This document shows, in pieces, positions 9,246 to 21,859 of a stretch of DNA of 64,000 nt; within the stretch, counting starts at the first letter, position 1; every line of letters begins with the position of its first letter. The notes beneath the pieces are model-generated. The model was given only the letters and a program-made list of their open reading frames with translations, had not been told where the DNA came from and ran no database searches. The stretch is from Stictocephala bisonia (Eukaryota > Arthropoda > Insecta > Hemiptera > Membracidae): positions 319,001 through 383,000 of the forward strand of contig JAQJVL010000581.1 in the NCBI GenBank assembly GCA_035578905.1. Reading direction: 5' to 3'. Position numbers and translations under genes: made by a program.

Positions 9246-12096
9246 CTTATTACCAAGTACCAACTATTATTACTATTATCAACCCATCAATTTACTATAT
9301 TAATTAACTATCATCAATTAATTATAGTTAAACCCAAAATGTTATTAATTTATTTTTAATGTCTACTTAGTTCACCTTCAAAAAATAAATAGGTAAACTG
9401 CCTAATCGCAAAAAAACAGTTAAATTGCACAATTCAACATTTATTCAAATAACAGTAACATTTTTCAAGTAAATATGAGTAATTTGTGTTGCAAAAAGTT
9501 TAACTTCCCACTGGAGATTAGAACCCTCTATGTCAGATGAGAAGGCTAAGTCTATATCCACTGCGCTATGAGTTCATGTGTAATGAGACGGATATAACTG
9601 AAGGTCAGTCAGACCTGTTATCTCTCAATGGCCTTGCACTACTATCACTGATTCATAACGTATCTGGAATTTCCAAAATTGCTGTCTTAGGGTCAGCTGC
9701 TACTTGAATGAATCCAGTTTCAAATTAAGATATTGTTAAGATTCAGAGAATCACTGTTTTTTAACTAAAATAAATGTTAAATAAAGTTATTGTAGTTTTT
9801 TAGGTTAATAATGTAAAATGTTTTTCTTTAAAATAAAATTATTTTTAAAAAACATCTTTAAAAAACTATTAATACACTGTGTACAGATACCTATGATCTT
9901 ACTTTACAACACACTTACTCACTGAATTTATTTAAAACTAAGTAGAAAAATTGAAAAAATATATGACTGCACTATTACTGGTCTGTTCATGCCTGAATAA
10001 ACAGGCCAACCTCTGACCTGTATATATATCCGTGTCGAACGTCTATTAATTTTTTATTTCGAAAACACCTTAGGTCGCCAAAACTGTGTGTAATATTTGC
10101 GCATACGATATTTTTTCCTGTCAAATTGTTGAACGGTTTTCTGACTAGGATAGACGATAACAGAGTTGGAGTGTAAAAGGTGGTAAAGTACGATAATTTT
10201 GATTTGTAAACTCACTGAACGGTTCCCTGTTCACATTGACGTTGATGTAAACTGTAAAACAATCACGAATCAACCCAAGTGAGGGAAAAACATGTTGGAA
10301 GGCCTTTTCTAAACAAAATACGAGGAATTTAGAGATTCGAAAAATAGTTTTTATTGAACCGAAGCCTTATCAAACGTCTCGTTTTTTATTCATAAGTTTA
10401 TAATTTAGCTGCCCAAAATCTTCACTGTATCACTAGTCGGCACTTAGCTGATATTTCAGATTGCATCTCGTCGCCAATATCGGCTAGACCTATTATATTA
10501 GCCAACTACGTCTATGGTTTTCATTTGATTACACCAGGTTTTCATGAATTTCTCGTTATGAAATAATTATTTATCTGTTGTTCAGTAGAGCCTCATGTAT
10601 CGAGGTAGTTTCAAGTTGCACTATTTCATTACCGATAAAATTAAAAAACTAATTCATCCTAAGCGACTTTATATTTATTTTTAGTAAACCTGCTTAGTTA
10701 TCAATCGATTGAACTACAGTCTTTGTCAACACAGATTTTCAAATTTCATTATATAATTCACAGCTTATTTCCGGTTAGTTGTAACCTTGTTATTACTGAA
10801 TTAAATACCCACAGAATACAGATCCACTCTTCTTGGCGTGTACACAATCAATTTTTTGTTGAGAGGAGGCAATTCTGAAAGCAAATTACTGCATTTGGTG
10901 ATGATGCCTGAATTTTAGCATCAATTTGATTGGATGGATCTTTTGCCAACAAGCTTTGCTACATTTTCGTGATAAACTTTGAACTGAACCACCAGATAAA
11001 CATATCGGCCGGCTGTGAAACAGTATAATTGGCTTGCATAGAAAATCTGATGTGATATGAGTGAACAGATTAAATCTTCATAATCCACGTTGTTTCAATT
11101 AATGATATACTTTCTTAGTTTCTTACATAATATTAGTTATGTAAAAAAGTTAAACAAATAATGCCACATAAAAATGTAGGAAGGCAGGAAGTAAAAAGTT
11201 TAATTTATCAAATGTTACAGTTACAAACAACAAATCAAAATTATTGTGTTCAGTTTAGATGTATATATTTACGAAACTGGCAAAACTTAACATAGGCTTA
11301 GGATGGTGTCTGCCTTTTACAGTTCTCTTGGGAGAACAGGAAATCCTTCTGTAAATACTCGCTCGAAAATATTCGATACTCGAAAAATGCCAACTACTCA
11401 ACTCAACTTGAACTCAAAAATCACTACTCGCATCACTACTTTTTAGAAACATTTTTTTTAACAATTATTATTTTACTAATTATTTTTACCCAGAAAATTT
11501 CTTTGTTTAAATTGATAAATAATCGTTATTATTACGATCCTTTGAATTTGACCATCATTTTAGGAAACTAAGTACTGTATATTAACTCAATTCCACTCAA
11601 TTTGTTTGCTCTCTAAATATTAAAAATAAAACAATTTAAACTGTCTAATTAGTTACTTTATTTCAACTTTCTTATTTGTTTATTGAGTTTGAATGTATGT
11701 TACAACAGTAAAATAATGTATTAAAAAAAGCCTATTAAATATTTAAATTTATAACAGTGTTTCTTTCTTATTATTTAGGTAAACATGTTTAGGTTACATT
11801 TTATAGTTGGGAAATATACAACATATCTAATGTTTTTTTTCCAGTTGACATTTTACGCTATTGGTACCATAATATAGTACTTGCAGAGAGTTTTTGTTTT
11901 TTTTTTTTTTATAAACCGTTGAAGAAAAACTGAAAATATTCTGGTTTAGGGTGTTTTAGAGTCTTATTTTCCATTGTCTAGTATTATTATTTAAAATAAA
12001 TAATTTTAACTTTATAGCTTCATTTTTGCTTGTGGTACTAGAAACAAAGATGCAGTATACACCTTCTTATATACCTACCTCATACCATATACTTAC
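9246..12096. other. AT-rich stretch, no convincing gene
   Basis: This holds the presumed 5' UTR of the LINE (9246 upwards), a tRNA-like block at 9513-9575, and then unique-looking AT-rich sequence. A weak minus-strand open stretch at 10800-11050 has no recognisable domain. No further exon of the RNF216-like gene could be found here by eye. Confidence 0.5.
9513..9575 (-). repeat. tRNA-like promoter block, probable SINE head or tRNA pseudogene
   Basis: On the minus strand an A-box-like TAGCGCAGTGG (9568-9558) is followed about 35 bases later by a B-box-like GGTTCTAATCTCC (9525-9513). The spacing and order match RNA polymerase III internal promoters. The B box deviates from the GGTTCGANTCC consensus and I could not fold a clean cloverleaf, so a functional tRNA gene is unlikely. 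Confidence 0.4.
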
Positions 12097-12265
12097 TTCT
12101 TGCAGAAAACCCAGATTTGTTTCTTGGGGCATCCTTATTTCACTAAGAGATCGTTTTGTAGCTCTAGTATGATGTGTTTTATCAAGAGCCTCACAAGCCC
12201 TTGACATATTGTATTTATGTTTCTTGTAAATCTGAGCAATCACTTTTATATTCTGATATTGATAC
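12097..12265 (-). CDS. RNF216: RNF216-like ubiquitin ligase, coding exon 2
   Basis: The 169-nt exon has an acceptor TTTTAG before 12265 and a donor GTAAGT after 12097. It starts with the last base of a split codon, exactly completing the AG left by exon 1, and gives 56 residues including KVIAQIYKKHKYNMSRACE. This fits the helical segment of RNF216/TRIAD3 that follows the second conserved block and precedes the RBR domain (human counterpart: a WALHELKGHY-type helix pair). It ends in phase 0. The next exons, with the RING-IBR-RING zinc ligands, were not found between 1 and 12096, so they lie beyond the left edge or were missed. Confidence 0.75.
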
Positions 12266-13729
12266 CTAAAACCAAAAATAACACAAATTATAAACTCATA
12301 CTAAGTCTCTGTATGTGTACCAAAACAATTTTAAATTAGGTTCATCTAAAAATAATTTGTTTAAACTAAATTTACTAATTTTATACTTAGTGTATCACAT
12401 GTTTTTAGGAAGTTTTTCCCTAAACATTCCAGTAAAAAGTGAAAGGAACGGAAATCATTATACCTGATAAAATTGTAATCAGTTTACCTAGTAGTGACAG
12501 ACACACAACAAAGATAAAGTAAATGAAACAATTGGGGGCCATTGGCTCCTTCATAAGTCACTAGACATCTTAGTTAGCCACAACTACATTTTTATCCGAA
12601 TTAGGGGAAGCCTTGATAAGCTAGGGAACAATGGTTGAGCAATACTTTCCTCGAAGTTGACACTTTCATTGTGTTGATTTTTCAAAAAATTCTTGCTAAT
12701 TATAAAACTATTTATGTCTAAGTTAAAAATGTTTAAATGGAGCAATATTTGTTGGAATTTTGGATACTTCAGACTTGTAATGCTCTGCTAAATTAAGAAA
12801 ATAATACAAAACTGTTTTGTTTTAGGGTTGAAAACCTATTCCTTGCACTATGCAACATCCATTTCTAACCAGGCTAGAATAGTTCTTTAGTTAGTTTAGC
12901 TAAATATTGAAGATTTAATTGGAGTTGTTTGAAAATGAAAAAAACATTTTTTCACTATAGTCACCAACTAATGTGGTGACCTTGCAACTGGAATTAGCAC
13001 TCACATTAGGGAAAAACACATTGATCTTAGCTGACTCTCAAGTACTGTGAATGGTCACTGTGTTTCAGCCTAACACCATCGAAAAAAAGATAATCCATTT
13101 TTGATTAGCTAGTCTATTGCTCAGGTGAAAGCAGGTTACTCTTGTCTAATGTTGGATTGGGGCTTTAGCTTCTAGGTTCTAAAATAAATTATTGAGTATG
13201 TCTGAATCAGGTGTAACTGCTCTTTATGTTTTTGATATGTCCTAATTGTTAAGATGTGATGACAATATAATCTGTGTGTATGAATTTTCTTGACTGTGCA
13301 GTGGCAACGTCGATAGTGTATACATTGAATTCTTCCAGAGCATGAACACAACTTTGTGGCAGTCACTGAGATGCCTAAAAGAACGTTTTAAGCGACCTAG
13401 GAAAACTTTAATTGACCTGTTGATGAGGGTTGAATTCAGAAACTGCAACAATCAAGGAAACAGAATTATTCTGTAAAATTTAAGTAAAGGCCCTTTCTCC
13501 AGACTTGGCATAGACTGCTAAAAAACTCTACAAATGTTGCTAATGTTTTATTTTTCTTTTCAAACCCATTCTCAATAAAAGATGTCAAAGAAAGTACCTG
13601 TTTGCAGCAATTTTGACCATGTCTGAACCCAGCTTATTCATTGAGAATAGATGATATTCTGTTGTAAATCAGTATATGCAGTAAGGAGTATGTTGAGTCG
13701 CTTCATCACAGTGTGGGAAGATGTAACTA
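12266..13729. other. RNF216-like intron 1, left part, no gene
   Basis: AT-rich intronic sequence. Two short minus-strand ORFs at 13172-13451 have no domain and overlap each other out of frame. Nothing else is supportable before the pogo-type terminal repeat at 13730. Confidence 0.5.
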
Positions 13730-14785
13730 CAGTACGGTCATGGTAGTCTGAATCATGCGGTAATCCGAACGACCCTCCCAGCTCCTTGCTAACAGCTGTT
13801 TTCGTTGCATGTCACGACTTGTTAGTTTTTTATAGGTTTAGTTATTTTGACAGTAATGTTGTTCTAATACGTGACGTGGCATTCAATTACTCATCGAAAT
13901 GTCAAATAAACGTAAAAACACAACTTTAAAATTTCAGGTTACTTTAATTATTAGATCAAATGTAATTAGTTTAAATTGTTTGATTTTTACTTGCTGTATG
14001 TAATTCCTTTTAAAATACATAAAAATTTCCTAATAAGTGAACTTGGAATTTATAGCAAATGCGTATGTGAATAGTTGAGTTTTTCATTACTATGTACGTG
14101 TCTAGCTTATTATTATGTTTATTAAATACTATAGTATAGTTTATTACTTCATTAAATGGTGATTTTATGAAATAATTAACATTTTTTTCTCAGCCATTCC
14201 ATGGCAGAAACTTAAAATTAATAAAAAAATATTTTATTTGAAAAAAGTTGACAGTTGTTTTTCCTAACAGGTAAAGAATTGAATTAAATCAAAACATATA
14301 AATTATGCTTTTATGAAATATTTGATATGACTTTTTCTCTATTTTTACTTTTCCCATTTAAGACGAACAAAATGAAAACGAATCAAAGAAACACAGAGAG
14401 GCTGATAAACGGCGGAAATGTGTATCAAGAGAAAAGGAGAAGCATTTATTACAAGCCAACAAACATACTTTTTTAAGTAAGAGAGATCTAGAGCCTAAGA
14501 CTTGAAGAGACGGAGAGAAAAAGAGAACAAAAGATGAAAAAAAGATTTGTATAGAAGAAAGTGAAAAGTTGCCAAGCTATTGTATCTTCGGCTGAAGATT
14601 TTTAGAATGTTTCTGTTGAAACAGTGAAAGGCATTGACATTAAATATGGTGCAGTTTATTTTCTACTACTAGAACGTCGACTATTCCTAATATTAAACGT
14701 ACCTTCTCGCGTTCCTTATTGCTGTTGAATTTGCGACGGGTTTCGTCAACACAGTGACATCTTCAGGCATCTATTAAGTAGCTTT

Positions 14786-15043
14786 TTGAAAATAGTAACC
14801 AAACAAAACTACTTTAAATATAATAACAAGTATTACGTCCAGCAAGATGGTCTAGCAATGGGATCACCATTATCAAGTATATTAGCCGAAATATGTCAAA
14901 ATGATTTTGAGAACAAACATATGACGAGCCAAAATAATAAATACAGGAAATCAAATCAAAATAAGTTTATTCCTCCAATTTACATACAAAAAGAAATAAT
15001 TTACAATGCACTTTTATTAACAAACAATAAATTCTTAACTTAA
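14786..15043 (+). pseudogene. Penelope-like RT, first part
   Basis: This stretch encodes NYFKYNNKYYVQQDGLAMGS followed by PLSSILAEI. That is the Penelope RT block in which Q.GLAMGSPLSP..AE is nearly invariant, immediately preceding the YVDD box. The frame decays after about residue 60, and the following ORF (15096-15446) has no recognisable domain. It begins directly at the left inverted repeat, so the N-terminal fingers are absent. Confidence 0.8.
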
Positions 15044-15479
15044 CAAATAGATTTAATAATGGAGAACAAAATAATGTCCACATAGATAAACATCTGTGTG
15101 TGGGAATGAGTCGTTATTTTCAAAGGTTATTCTATTTGAAAAAATAAAAAATGAAACTTATTTAAATTTTGTAAAATTATTAATACAAGCAAGGATATGT
15201 TGCAATTTAATTAATTGGATCTACTCGTACATTTTTCATAGTTGTGAATTTGTTGAAATAATAGGAATAATAGGAAAGTTGAATAATAGGAATCTAATCG
15301 AGGAAAAAAAAATTATGGTCACAGTGTACAAAAAAATAGGAAAGAGTCATAACAAGAAATTAAGGTCAGAGAATTACGAAAAAAAAATAGTAATAAATAA
15401 AACAACACAACAGATTTTTTATCAGAACAAATACCTAATTAGGTAAGGTTGTGGTTGAGTGGTGGATATAAATGCTAGA

Positions 15480-17865
15480 GGCCAGGATGTTAACTATCTA
15501 TAACTGGATGCGATAAGCAACTCAGATGCACTCCCTCCCAAGGTCAACAACCATTCAGTTACTTTCCTTTTGTACTTTATTAGCTTAAGTTGATGGGATT
15601 CTTTGAGTTCATTTGGGATATTTCTTAAAAGGTATTGCATTATGAAATGGGAGTTGAATAATGAGTACACTTTCTTAAGTCTTTCTGTTTGTATATTAAT
15701 ATCGGGTAAAATAATTGTGGTTGGGTTGAATGTAAATACTATTAAAGTTATTATAAGAGTATAAAAGTAGTGATTCAATATATAGCTGTCTAACAGTTAA
15801 TACCTTGAATTCTTCAAATAAAATGTCTGTTGGATATCTTCTATTTTTACCCATTGCGGTTTTTATTATAAACGTTGTATGACGTTTAATGGCTCAAGTA
15901 TTGATTTGAAAGCATCACCCCAAGCTATATTCCCATAAAAAAACAGAGATTGGCAATATGCATAGTATGACAATTTTATATCTGGCGGCTCGAGGATTTC
16001 TCGTAACTGTCTGAAAACAAATAATAGTTTATGAGCCTTCTTTTTTACAAAATCTATATGATCACACCATCTCATTCTTTGATCGTACACCACTCCTAAA
16101 TACTTATATGAATCAACCTGGTCAAATTCCGCACAGGTACAAGAATCCTCAACAGATTAATTGATATTGTGCAATTTTAAAGTTTTTCTATCTAGGTCTA
16201 TAATGGGTCTTAGAGATATCGCCATAAATTTACATTTTGAGGTATTAACAAATTTTGATCAAACCACATTTTCACTAATTTGACATCGTTTTCTGCGGTT
16301 TTGCAAACCAAGTTCCTATTGTTTCCCTCAAACAAAATAGCCGAATCATCGGCAAATAAATATAGCTTTCCATTTAAATTTAGTTTTGCTAAGTTATTTA
16401 TATAAATTAAAAAAAGTATTGGCCCCAATGTGCTACCTTGTATTACTCCATAATCAACAGGTTTAGCATCACTTGATATTCCATTAATTGAAACAATTTG
16501 CCTGCGGGCCGTCAGATAGCTCTCAAACTATGTAAAACACTTTCCATGACAGCCAACTAAATTTAATTTAACTAAAAGTTTGGACCGATCAACCGAATCA
16601 AAGGCTTTAGCTGGATCTAGATAAACCACAATAGAACGTTTGTTGTTACAAATTGAGTAATTAATATCTCGTGTAAGTTGATAATGAGCATAAGAAATAT
16701 TTTTGTCATTTCTGAAACCAAATTGCCGGTCAGACAGGATATTATTTGTTGTTAAATAGTAAACGAATTGCAGTTTGACTAATTTCTCTATAACTTCTGA
16801 AAACACGCTTAATAAAGAGATTGGTCAGAAGTTGCTTTTGCATGTAACACCATTTCCTTTAATAGTGTTATCACTTTTGCCGTTTTAAATAAATTTGGAA
16901 AAACACTTAAAACTAAAGCTCTGATTAATAATATGCAGCAATGGGGTAATTAAGAAGACAATGTTACTCTTGAGAAGGGACGCAGAAATGCTGTCTCATT
17001 CAGGTGCAGACCCACCCCTTAAAAACTGTTAACTTGCTGCAATACATCCTGTTCAGTTAACAAAACTGTTAGCTGTGGTATTGTTATCATTGTATATAGT
17101 ATCGCCACATGGTTTGATTTTCTCAGCCAAATTTTTTCCTACCTCCGAGAAATAGGAATTAAAATCATTGGATACTTCTTGGAAAGCGACTTCTGATAGT
17201 GCAATATTTGGATTGTTCATATATTTCTTTATTGGAAACGCATCTTTATTTTTTTTTTACTACCAGACAATTTGTTTAATATTTTACAATATTCTTTCGG
17301 ATTGTTGCGATGTTCTTTAATTCAATCTCTGTAGTAGTTAGTTTTCGCTGCTTTGATTATATTATTTAAATTGCTTCTATATTTACAAAATTGTGTTTTT
17401 AATATAATATTAAATCGTTGTTGTTTTAAAATCTTACTTAATTTATCTTGTTTTCTAATACTCCAAATTATTACCCTTGTTATCCAAGGTTTAATTCTAG
17501 TCAATCGAGGATTTTCAGTCATTTTTATTTTTGTTGATTTATCTATACATTTATTTAATATAGTATAGAATTCTGCAGAGCAATCATTCACATCTTCAAT
17601 ATTAGTCACCGGAGCCCATGATTGCTCGCTAATTAAACGTGAAAACTCAGTCTTATCAAACCATGTGGCCTTAGTGTTGTCATAGTTTGTGTGGGAAGTA
17701 TGTCCTGCACAAGTGATGCAGAGAGCGGTACTGCAGTGGTCTATAATGTACGTTTGGACGACAGCAGTGTCTTTACCTCATCCCAATTTTTGTGTTTTAC
17801 AAATATATGATCTATGCAGGACTTACTTTCAACAGTTTCTCGAGTTACAGAAATGTTTAGTATAC
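15480..17865 (-). pseudogene. LINE (CR1/Jockey-type) inserted in the Penelope element
   Basis: From 17845 downwards on the minus strand: the end of an endonuclease domain (ESKSCIDHIFVK, then SASLVQDI), a linker (17609-17322), and RT blocks in 16806-16528 (FGFRNDKN, VYLDPAKAFDSVDR). Next come 16428-16210 with an intact FADDSAI catalytic box and the C-terminal region (16093-15866 and 15778-15494). Frameshifts separate the pieces. It disrupts the Penelope RT just before its catalytic box. Confidence 0.8.
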
Positions 17866-18320
17866 TACCATAAGTACGTCCACGATGCCATATGTCTATT
17901 CAAGAGAGAAAAAAAACAAATTTTATTATTTACCTAACACCTCGATGCTGCTCATCTGAATATAAAATTCAAAAATGAAATCGAATGCGATAACAAAATA
18001 AACTACTTAGATTTAACTATAGGCACAAACAATAATAAGCATCAATTCAGTATTTTCCATAAACCAACCCAATCCAGACAAAATATACACGCCACTTCTA
18101 ACCATCCAATTTCCCACAAAATGGCAGCTTTCAATTCGTTTATACATAGATTAAACCAAATACCTATGACTAGTACTAACTACAACAATGAATTGAATAT
18201 AATCAAGTACATGGAGCAAGATAATGGCTACAACAGTAAAATAATAGACAGAATAATTCATAAGAAAAAAGCCTATGTCCCAAACACGCCCAAAGATAAT
18301 AGAAATTTGTCACACTAACA
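17866..18320 (+). pseudogene. Penelope-like RT, second part
   Basis: It resumes with KYVHDAICLF at about 17872, where the RT catalytic box should read YVDD: the first Asp is His, so this RT is dead. Next come the family's NIKFKNEIE and KINYLDLTI blocks, FHKPTQSRQNIH, and SNHPISHKMAAFNSFIHRL, all strongly typical of Penelope elements. One stop lies near 17938. Confidence 0.85.
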
Positions 18321-18439
18321 TATAATAATTGGCTTAACTATAAAACCCACAATATTTTTAAAACCCATGGTTACACTGTCGCTTACATAACTATAACAAA
18401 CTAGAAAATATTATAAACCCCAGGAAAGAACACGATGAT

Positions 18440-18560
18440 GACAAGTTTGATAACAGCGGGATTTACAAGTTAATTTGTAGTGATTATCCAAGATTCTATA
18501 TAGGACAAACAGGAAGATTGTTCAAAACTCGTTTTAAAGAAGACCTTTCTAAAAAAACTG
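18440..18560 (+). pseudogene. GIY-YIG endonuclease domain of the Penelope element
   Basis: SGIYKLICSDYPRFYIGQTG then RLFKTRFKED is visible, giving the GIY and YIG motifs and the conserved Arg and basic residues of the nuclease fold. The domain lies about 40 codons after the RT, the usual order. Stops follow at about 18570, so it is non-functional. These nucleases nick the target in Penelope transposition. Confidence 0.85.
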
Positions 18561-20290
18561 TCACCCAATAGTAAAACTATACAGAACATCTAATACAGTG
18601 TGGAAATAATTATAATTCCATCTCAAACAACTTACAAATAATACATAATTGCAAGTAAAGTTATTTAATGTCCATACTTGAAAATTATGAAATTTACAAG
18701 GCAGTAATACATGAACGAGATAATATTCTAAATGATAAAATTAACACCCCAGGAGATGTATTGTTTGACACTGCAATACAGCTGGAAAGAAGCAATGAAA
18801 TCACAGGGCAAAATACACCATGACAACGAAAATCAACTGTGTTTACTAGTTTAATCATATTGTGTGCAATAATTATTTTACATTAATATTCAAAAAGCTA
18901 CTTAATAGATGCCTGAAGATGTCACTGTGTTGACGAACCTCGTTGCAAATTCAACAGCGATAACGAACGTCAGAAGGTATGTTTAATATTACTTAATATG
19001 TACCTAACTCTGACATTGAAAAGTATCATGACCTTTTAGAAAAAAGATTATGTTATTGCCATACCTAAAATCCAGTCATGTCACTGTTTCCGTGCATCTT
19101 ACTTACATCTACACATTACCCTGGACACATTGTATGTGGAAGAATACATACATCTGAATTATACAAGTATGAAGTGTGCTTGGACCTTGCCAAAGATGAT
19201 GAAGATTCTTCTTTGAAAATTATTCTGTCTTAATCAAAGAAAAGAAGAATTTCTTAGGCCGATACTGAAGAAGAGTCTGATATCAAAGTTCGAAAATAAC
19301 AAAAGAAAAAATTGAGCCTGGACAGTATCTCCTTATAAGGCAAGTAGGACAGTATAAAAACCCAAGAAGTCATACATATATAGTTGTTACACAGAGAAAA
19401 ATACTGATGGACGATAACACTGAATTCTGTTATACAGCTGAAGCAGCAACTTCCAGTCTTAAATGCCAACATTAAGCCTACTTATAAGGTGGATGAAACC
19501 AAGATATTTATTGAGTTATTAAATTTATTGAGGTAATTAGTATATTGCCAGAACCACTTTTAAAACAAGCTTGAGATAGAGTTTTTTATAAGTTTGAAAA
19601 AAGAATTCCTGGACTTTGAATTTATATTCAAGGTACCGTCAACTATCTTAAAATTTTTATTTTTTTCTTAAAATAAGTAATTTTTAGACCAGGAATTGTA
19701 TATATAGATTTCTCATTAAGATGAACACTGTAATTTCTTAGCAATAAATTAATGTTTTACTTGTAAAATATTGCAATTATTGTGGCGTGAACTTTTGTCC
19801 CGTTCGTAACATATACTTAATTGATGGAATTATTTTTTTTAATTTTATTTTATGAATAATACAAACTTCACCAATTATTTTTAATTACAAAAGTAAATTA
19901 TTAATACTTTAATAAAGGTAAAACTTTTTAATTCTTTATAGAATCACAGAAATTTTTAACAAGCTCTGTAGCAGTTAAAAAAATGATGTCCAAATATGTC
20001 CCGTTCGTAACAAAGATTAAACATGAATTTACATATAATATTTTCATTTTATTTAAAAAATTTGGTGATTTAAAATGAAAAATTATAGTGTAGGCTACAG
20101 TGTTTAACAAATGAATAGTTCATGAGATAAAATAGTCTTGTCATAAAATATTATTACATAGTTGAATAACTCTCCAACTGTCCCGTCCATAACAATGGAA
20201 TGGCTGTGCTGAAACCTAGATAGTCTGAACAATTTGATAGTCCGAATAGGCCATTGCAAACAATATTCGAATTACCACGACCTTACTGTA

Positions 20291-21160
20291 CTAGAAATAT
20301 AATTGGGGAATGGCAAATGTCCATTCATCTGATTGCGAAGCTCAATTCCAAACTATGGATCACTATAAAAGAGTAAGGCTGGATGTTTCTGAGAATTAGC
20401 CTAGCTACATAAAAAAAATTAAAACAACTTCGTTTAATTGTTCAAACAAATTTCTATCTATCGCTTCAACACAATAAAGCTCAACAACAAACATATTCTA
20501 AAATGTTAGATATATAGTAGCCAACTTTGTAATGTAAAATTGTATTAGTAAACAAATAAATGTATTTTTTAATATTAAGTTTACATTCCCACAATACCTT
20601 AACACTATGTTTAATTATTTTGGAGTAGTTCATAGATAGCTACATTATTTTATTCACTAAACTAAATTAAATTTCAGTCATTTAAATTTTGTAATAATGT
20701 TGGTATTATTGTGACATTATTTTAGTTTGATGAAAATCAAAATATAAGTGACTAGGTGGAAAATAGCACGGAATCTTTCTACTTCATACTGGACGCTTAA
20801 GGGTCAGTTAGGCATCCTTCCTCACTTTTGGCACGTAATACTGTGTTGGAGTAGGCCACAACGGTTCTCCACGTGTCTTCACTTTACATCATTGCCTCCA
20901 CTATGGTGTCTGCAGTAAAAGAACCTACTGCGGAGACAGTGCTCTTCTCTCCCCAGCGAAGCACCCACACACGAAGAACGAGTTATGAACATTATTATTA
21001 TAAGCAGCTTTTATAATGATTATACTTTTTACATATATACTGATTTATAACAATGAAATTATAGCTAATTTATATAACATACACCATTAACAAGTGGAAT
21101 ACCACAACAATAAATAACAATATCAACAAATAATTAGAAAACGATCATATTTATGTAAAA
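20291..21160. other. Intronic sequence, no gene
   Basis: AT-rich intron sequence between the pogo-type element and the Helitrons. I see no coding region or clear repeat in it. Confidence 0.4.
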
Positions 21161-21859
21161 CTAGGGGGCACCCCTGCACGCTTCGCGTGCCAACCCCGTC
21201 GTCACTCGCTACGCTCGTGAGGTATGCTCGGCCTGCGGCCTCACCAAGACACTCTGCTACAGTCCCATTTTTGGATCTTGGCATGTCGCCTCGTGAGGAA
21301 GATCGATCTACTACCTTACCAGGACTCTTAAGCAGTATTCTATGAACTATAAATAAAAAAAAAAAAAATACCTTTTTAGGAGGCATGTCATAAAAAGTAA
21401 ACTGCAAAACAAATAATTATTTATTTTTTATTTTCACGTTTCACCACATGTTTTAATTACCAAGGAAAAAAGGTTAACACCAAATACAGATCACCTGATC
21501 AAGTAAAAGTAGTGTGTGCTACACTCTCAAGGTGAAATGTAGAACTACAATAAATCAAAACATATACAGTACTGTTGTTGTGAGAACTTCAATCTGCTTA
21601 TGGCATGTGAAACTACATTAAACCACACAGTCATATGTTTTTTGTAAACAATTCAGATTCTCCATTTGAATAACATGGGATCTTTAGGAGCCCGTGGGGC
21701 GGGACCCTGTGGACGGATCTGCATCAAACTTCACAGAAACCATCTCGGGAGTATACAGGACAACATCCTAAAGTTTCATGGCGATCGGTTGGATGGTTTG
21801 GCAGCGCATAAACTTCAAACATATATATATATACAAACATCCTCTTTTATAAATATAGA
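21161..21859 (-). mobile_element. Non-autonomous Helitron, copy 2 of a head-to-tail pair
   Basis: On the minus strand it starts TCTATATTTATAAAAGAGG (21859 downwards) and ends CTAG at 21164-21161, followed by T. Just before the end is a perfect hairpin, GCACGC-GAA-GCGTGC. A 5' TC, a 3' hairpin then CTRR, and no target duplication are the Helitron signature. Its first ~490 bp is almost identical to that of copy 1, but its last ~200 bp is unrelated. It encodes no Rep/helicase. Confidence 0.75.

Larger units (their letters stand above)
14688..18990 (+). mobile_element. Penelope-like retroelement with inverted terminal repeats
   Basis: About 100 bp at 14688-14794 is the near-perfect inverse complement of 18889-18990. 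Between them lie a Penelope-type RT fragment (14786-15043), a LINE insertion in the opposite orientation, the rest of the RT (about 17865-18320) and a GIY-YIG nuclease (18440-18560). RT plus GIY-YIG and inverted partial terminal copies are characteristic of Penelope-like elements. The element is 5'-truncated within the RT and broken by stops. Confidence 0.85.
13730..20288 (+). mobile_element. pogo/Tigger-like DNA transposon, decayed and nested
   Basis: The terminal inverted repeats read CAGTACGGTCATGGTAGTCT on the left and, complemented, CAGTAAGGTCGTGGTAATTC on the right. TA flanks both ends (13728-13729 and 20289-20290), the duplication expected for the Tc1/mariner-pogo group. An ATG at 13899 opens with MSNKRKNTTLKFQ, like the N-terminus of Tigger-type transposases. 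Basic coding-like sequence follows near 14370-14460 and decayed sequence at 18990-19480. No intact transposase or DDE triad remains. A Penelope-like element occupies 14688-18990. Confidence 0.7.

Noticed and set aside
10800..11060. Minus-strand open stretch that might be an RNF216 exon
   Set aside because: It has internal stops in all frames, no zinc-ligand cysteine pattern, and no splice sites in a matching phase.
13172..13451. Two short overlapping minus-strand ORFs in the intron
   Set aside because: Different frames of the same AT-rich sequence with no domain and no splice context.
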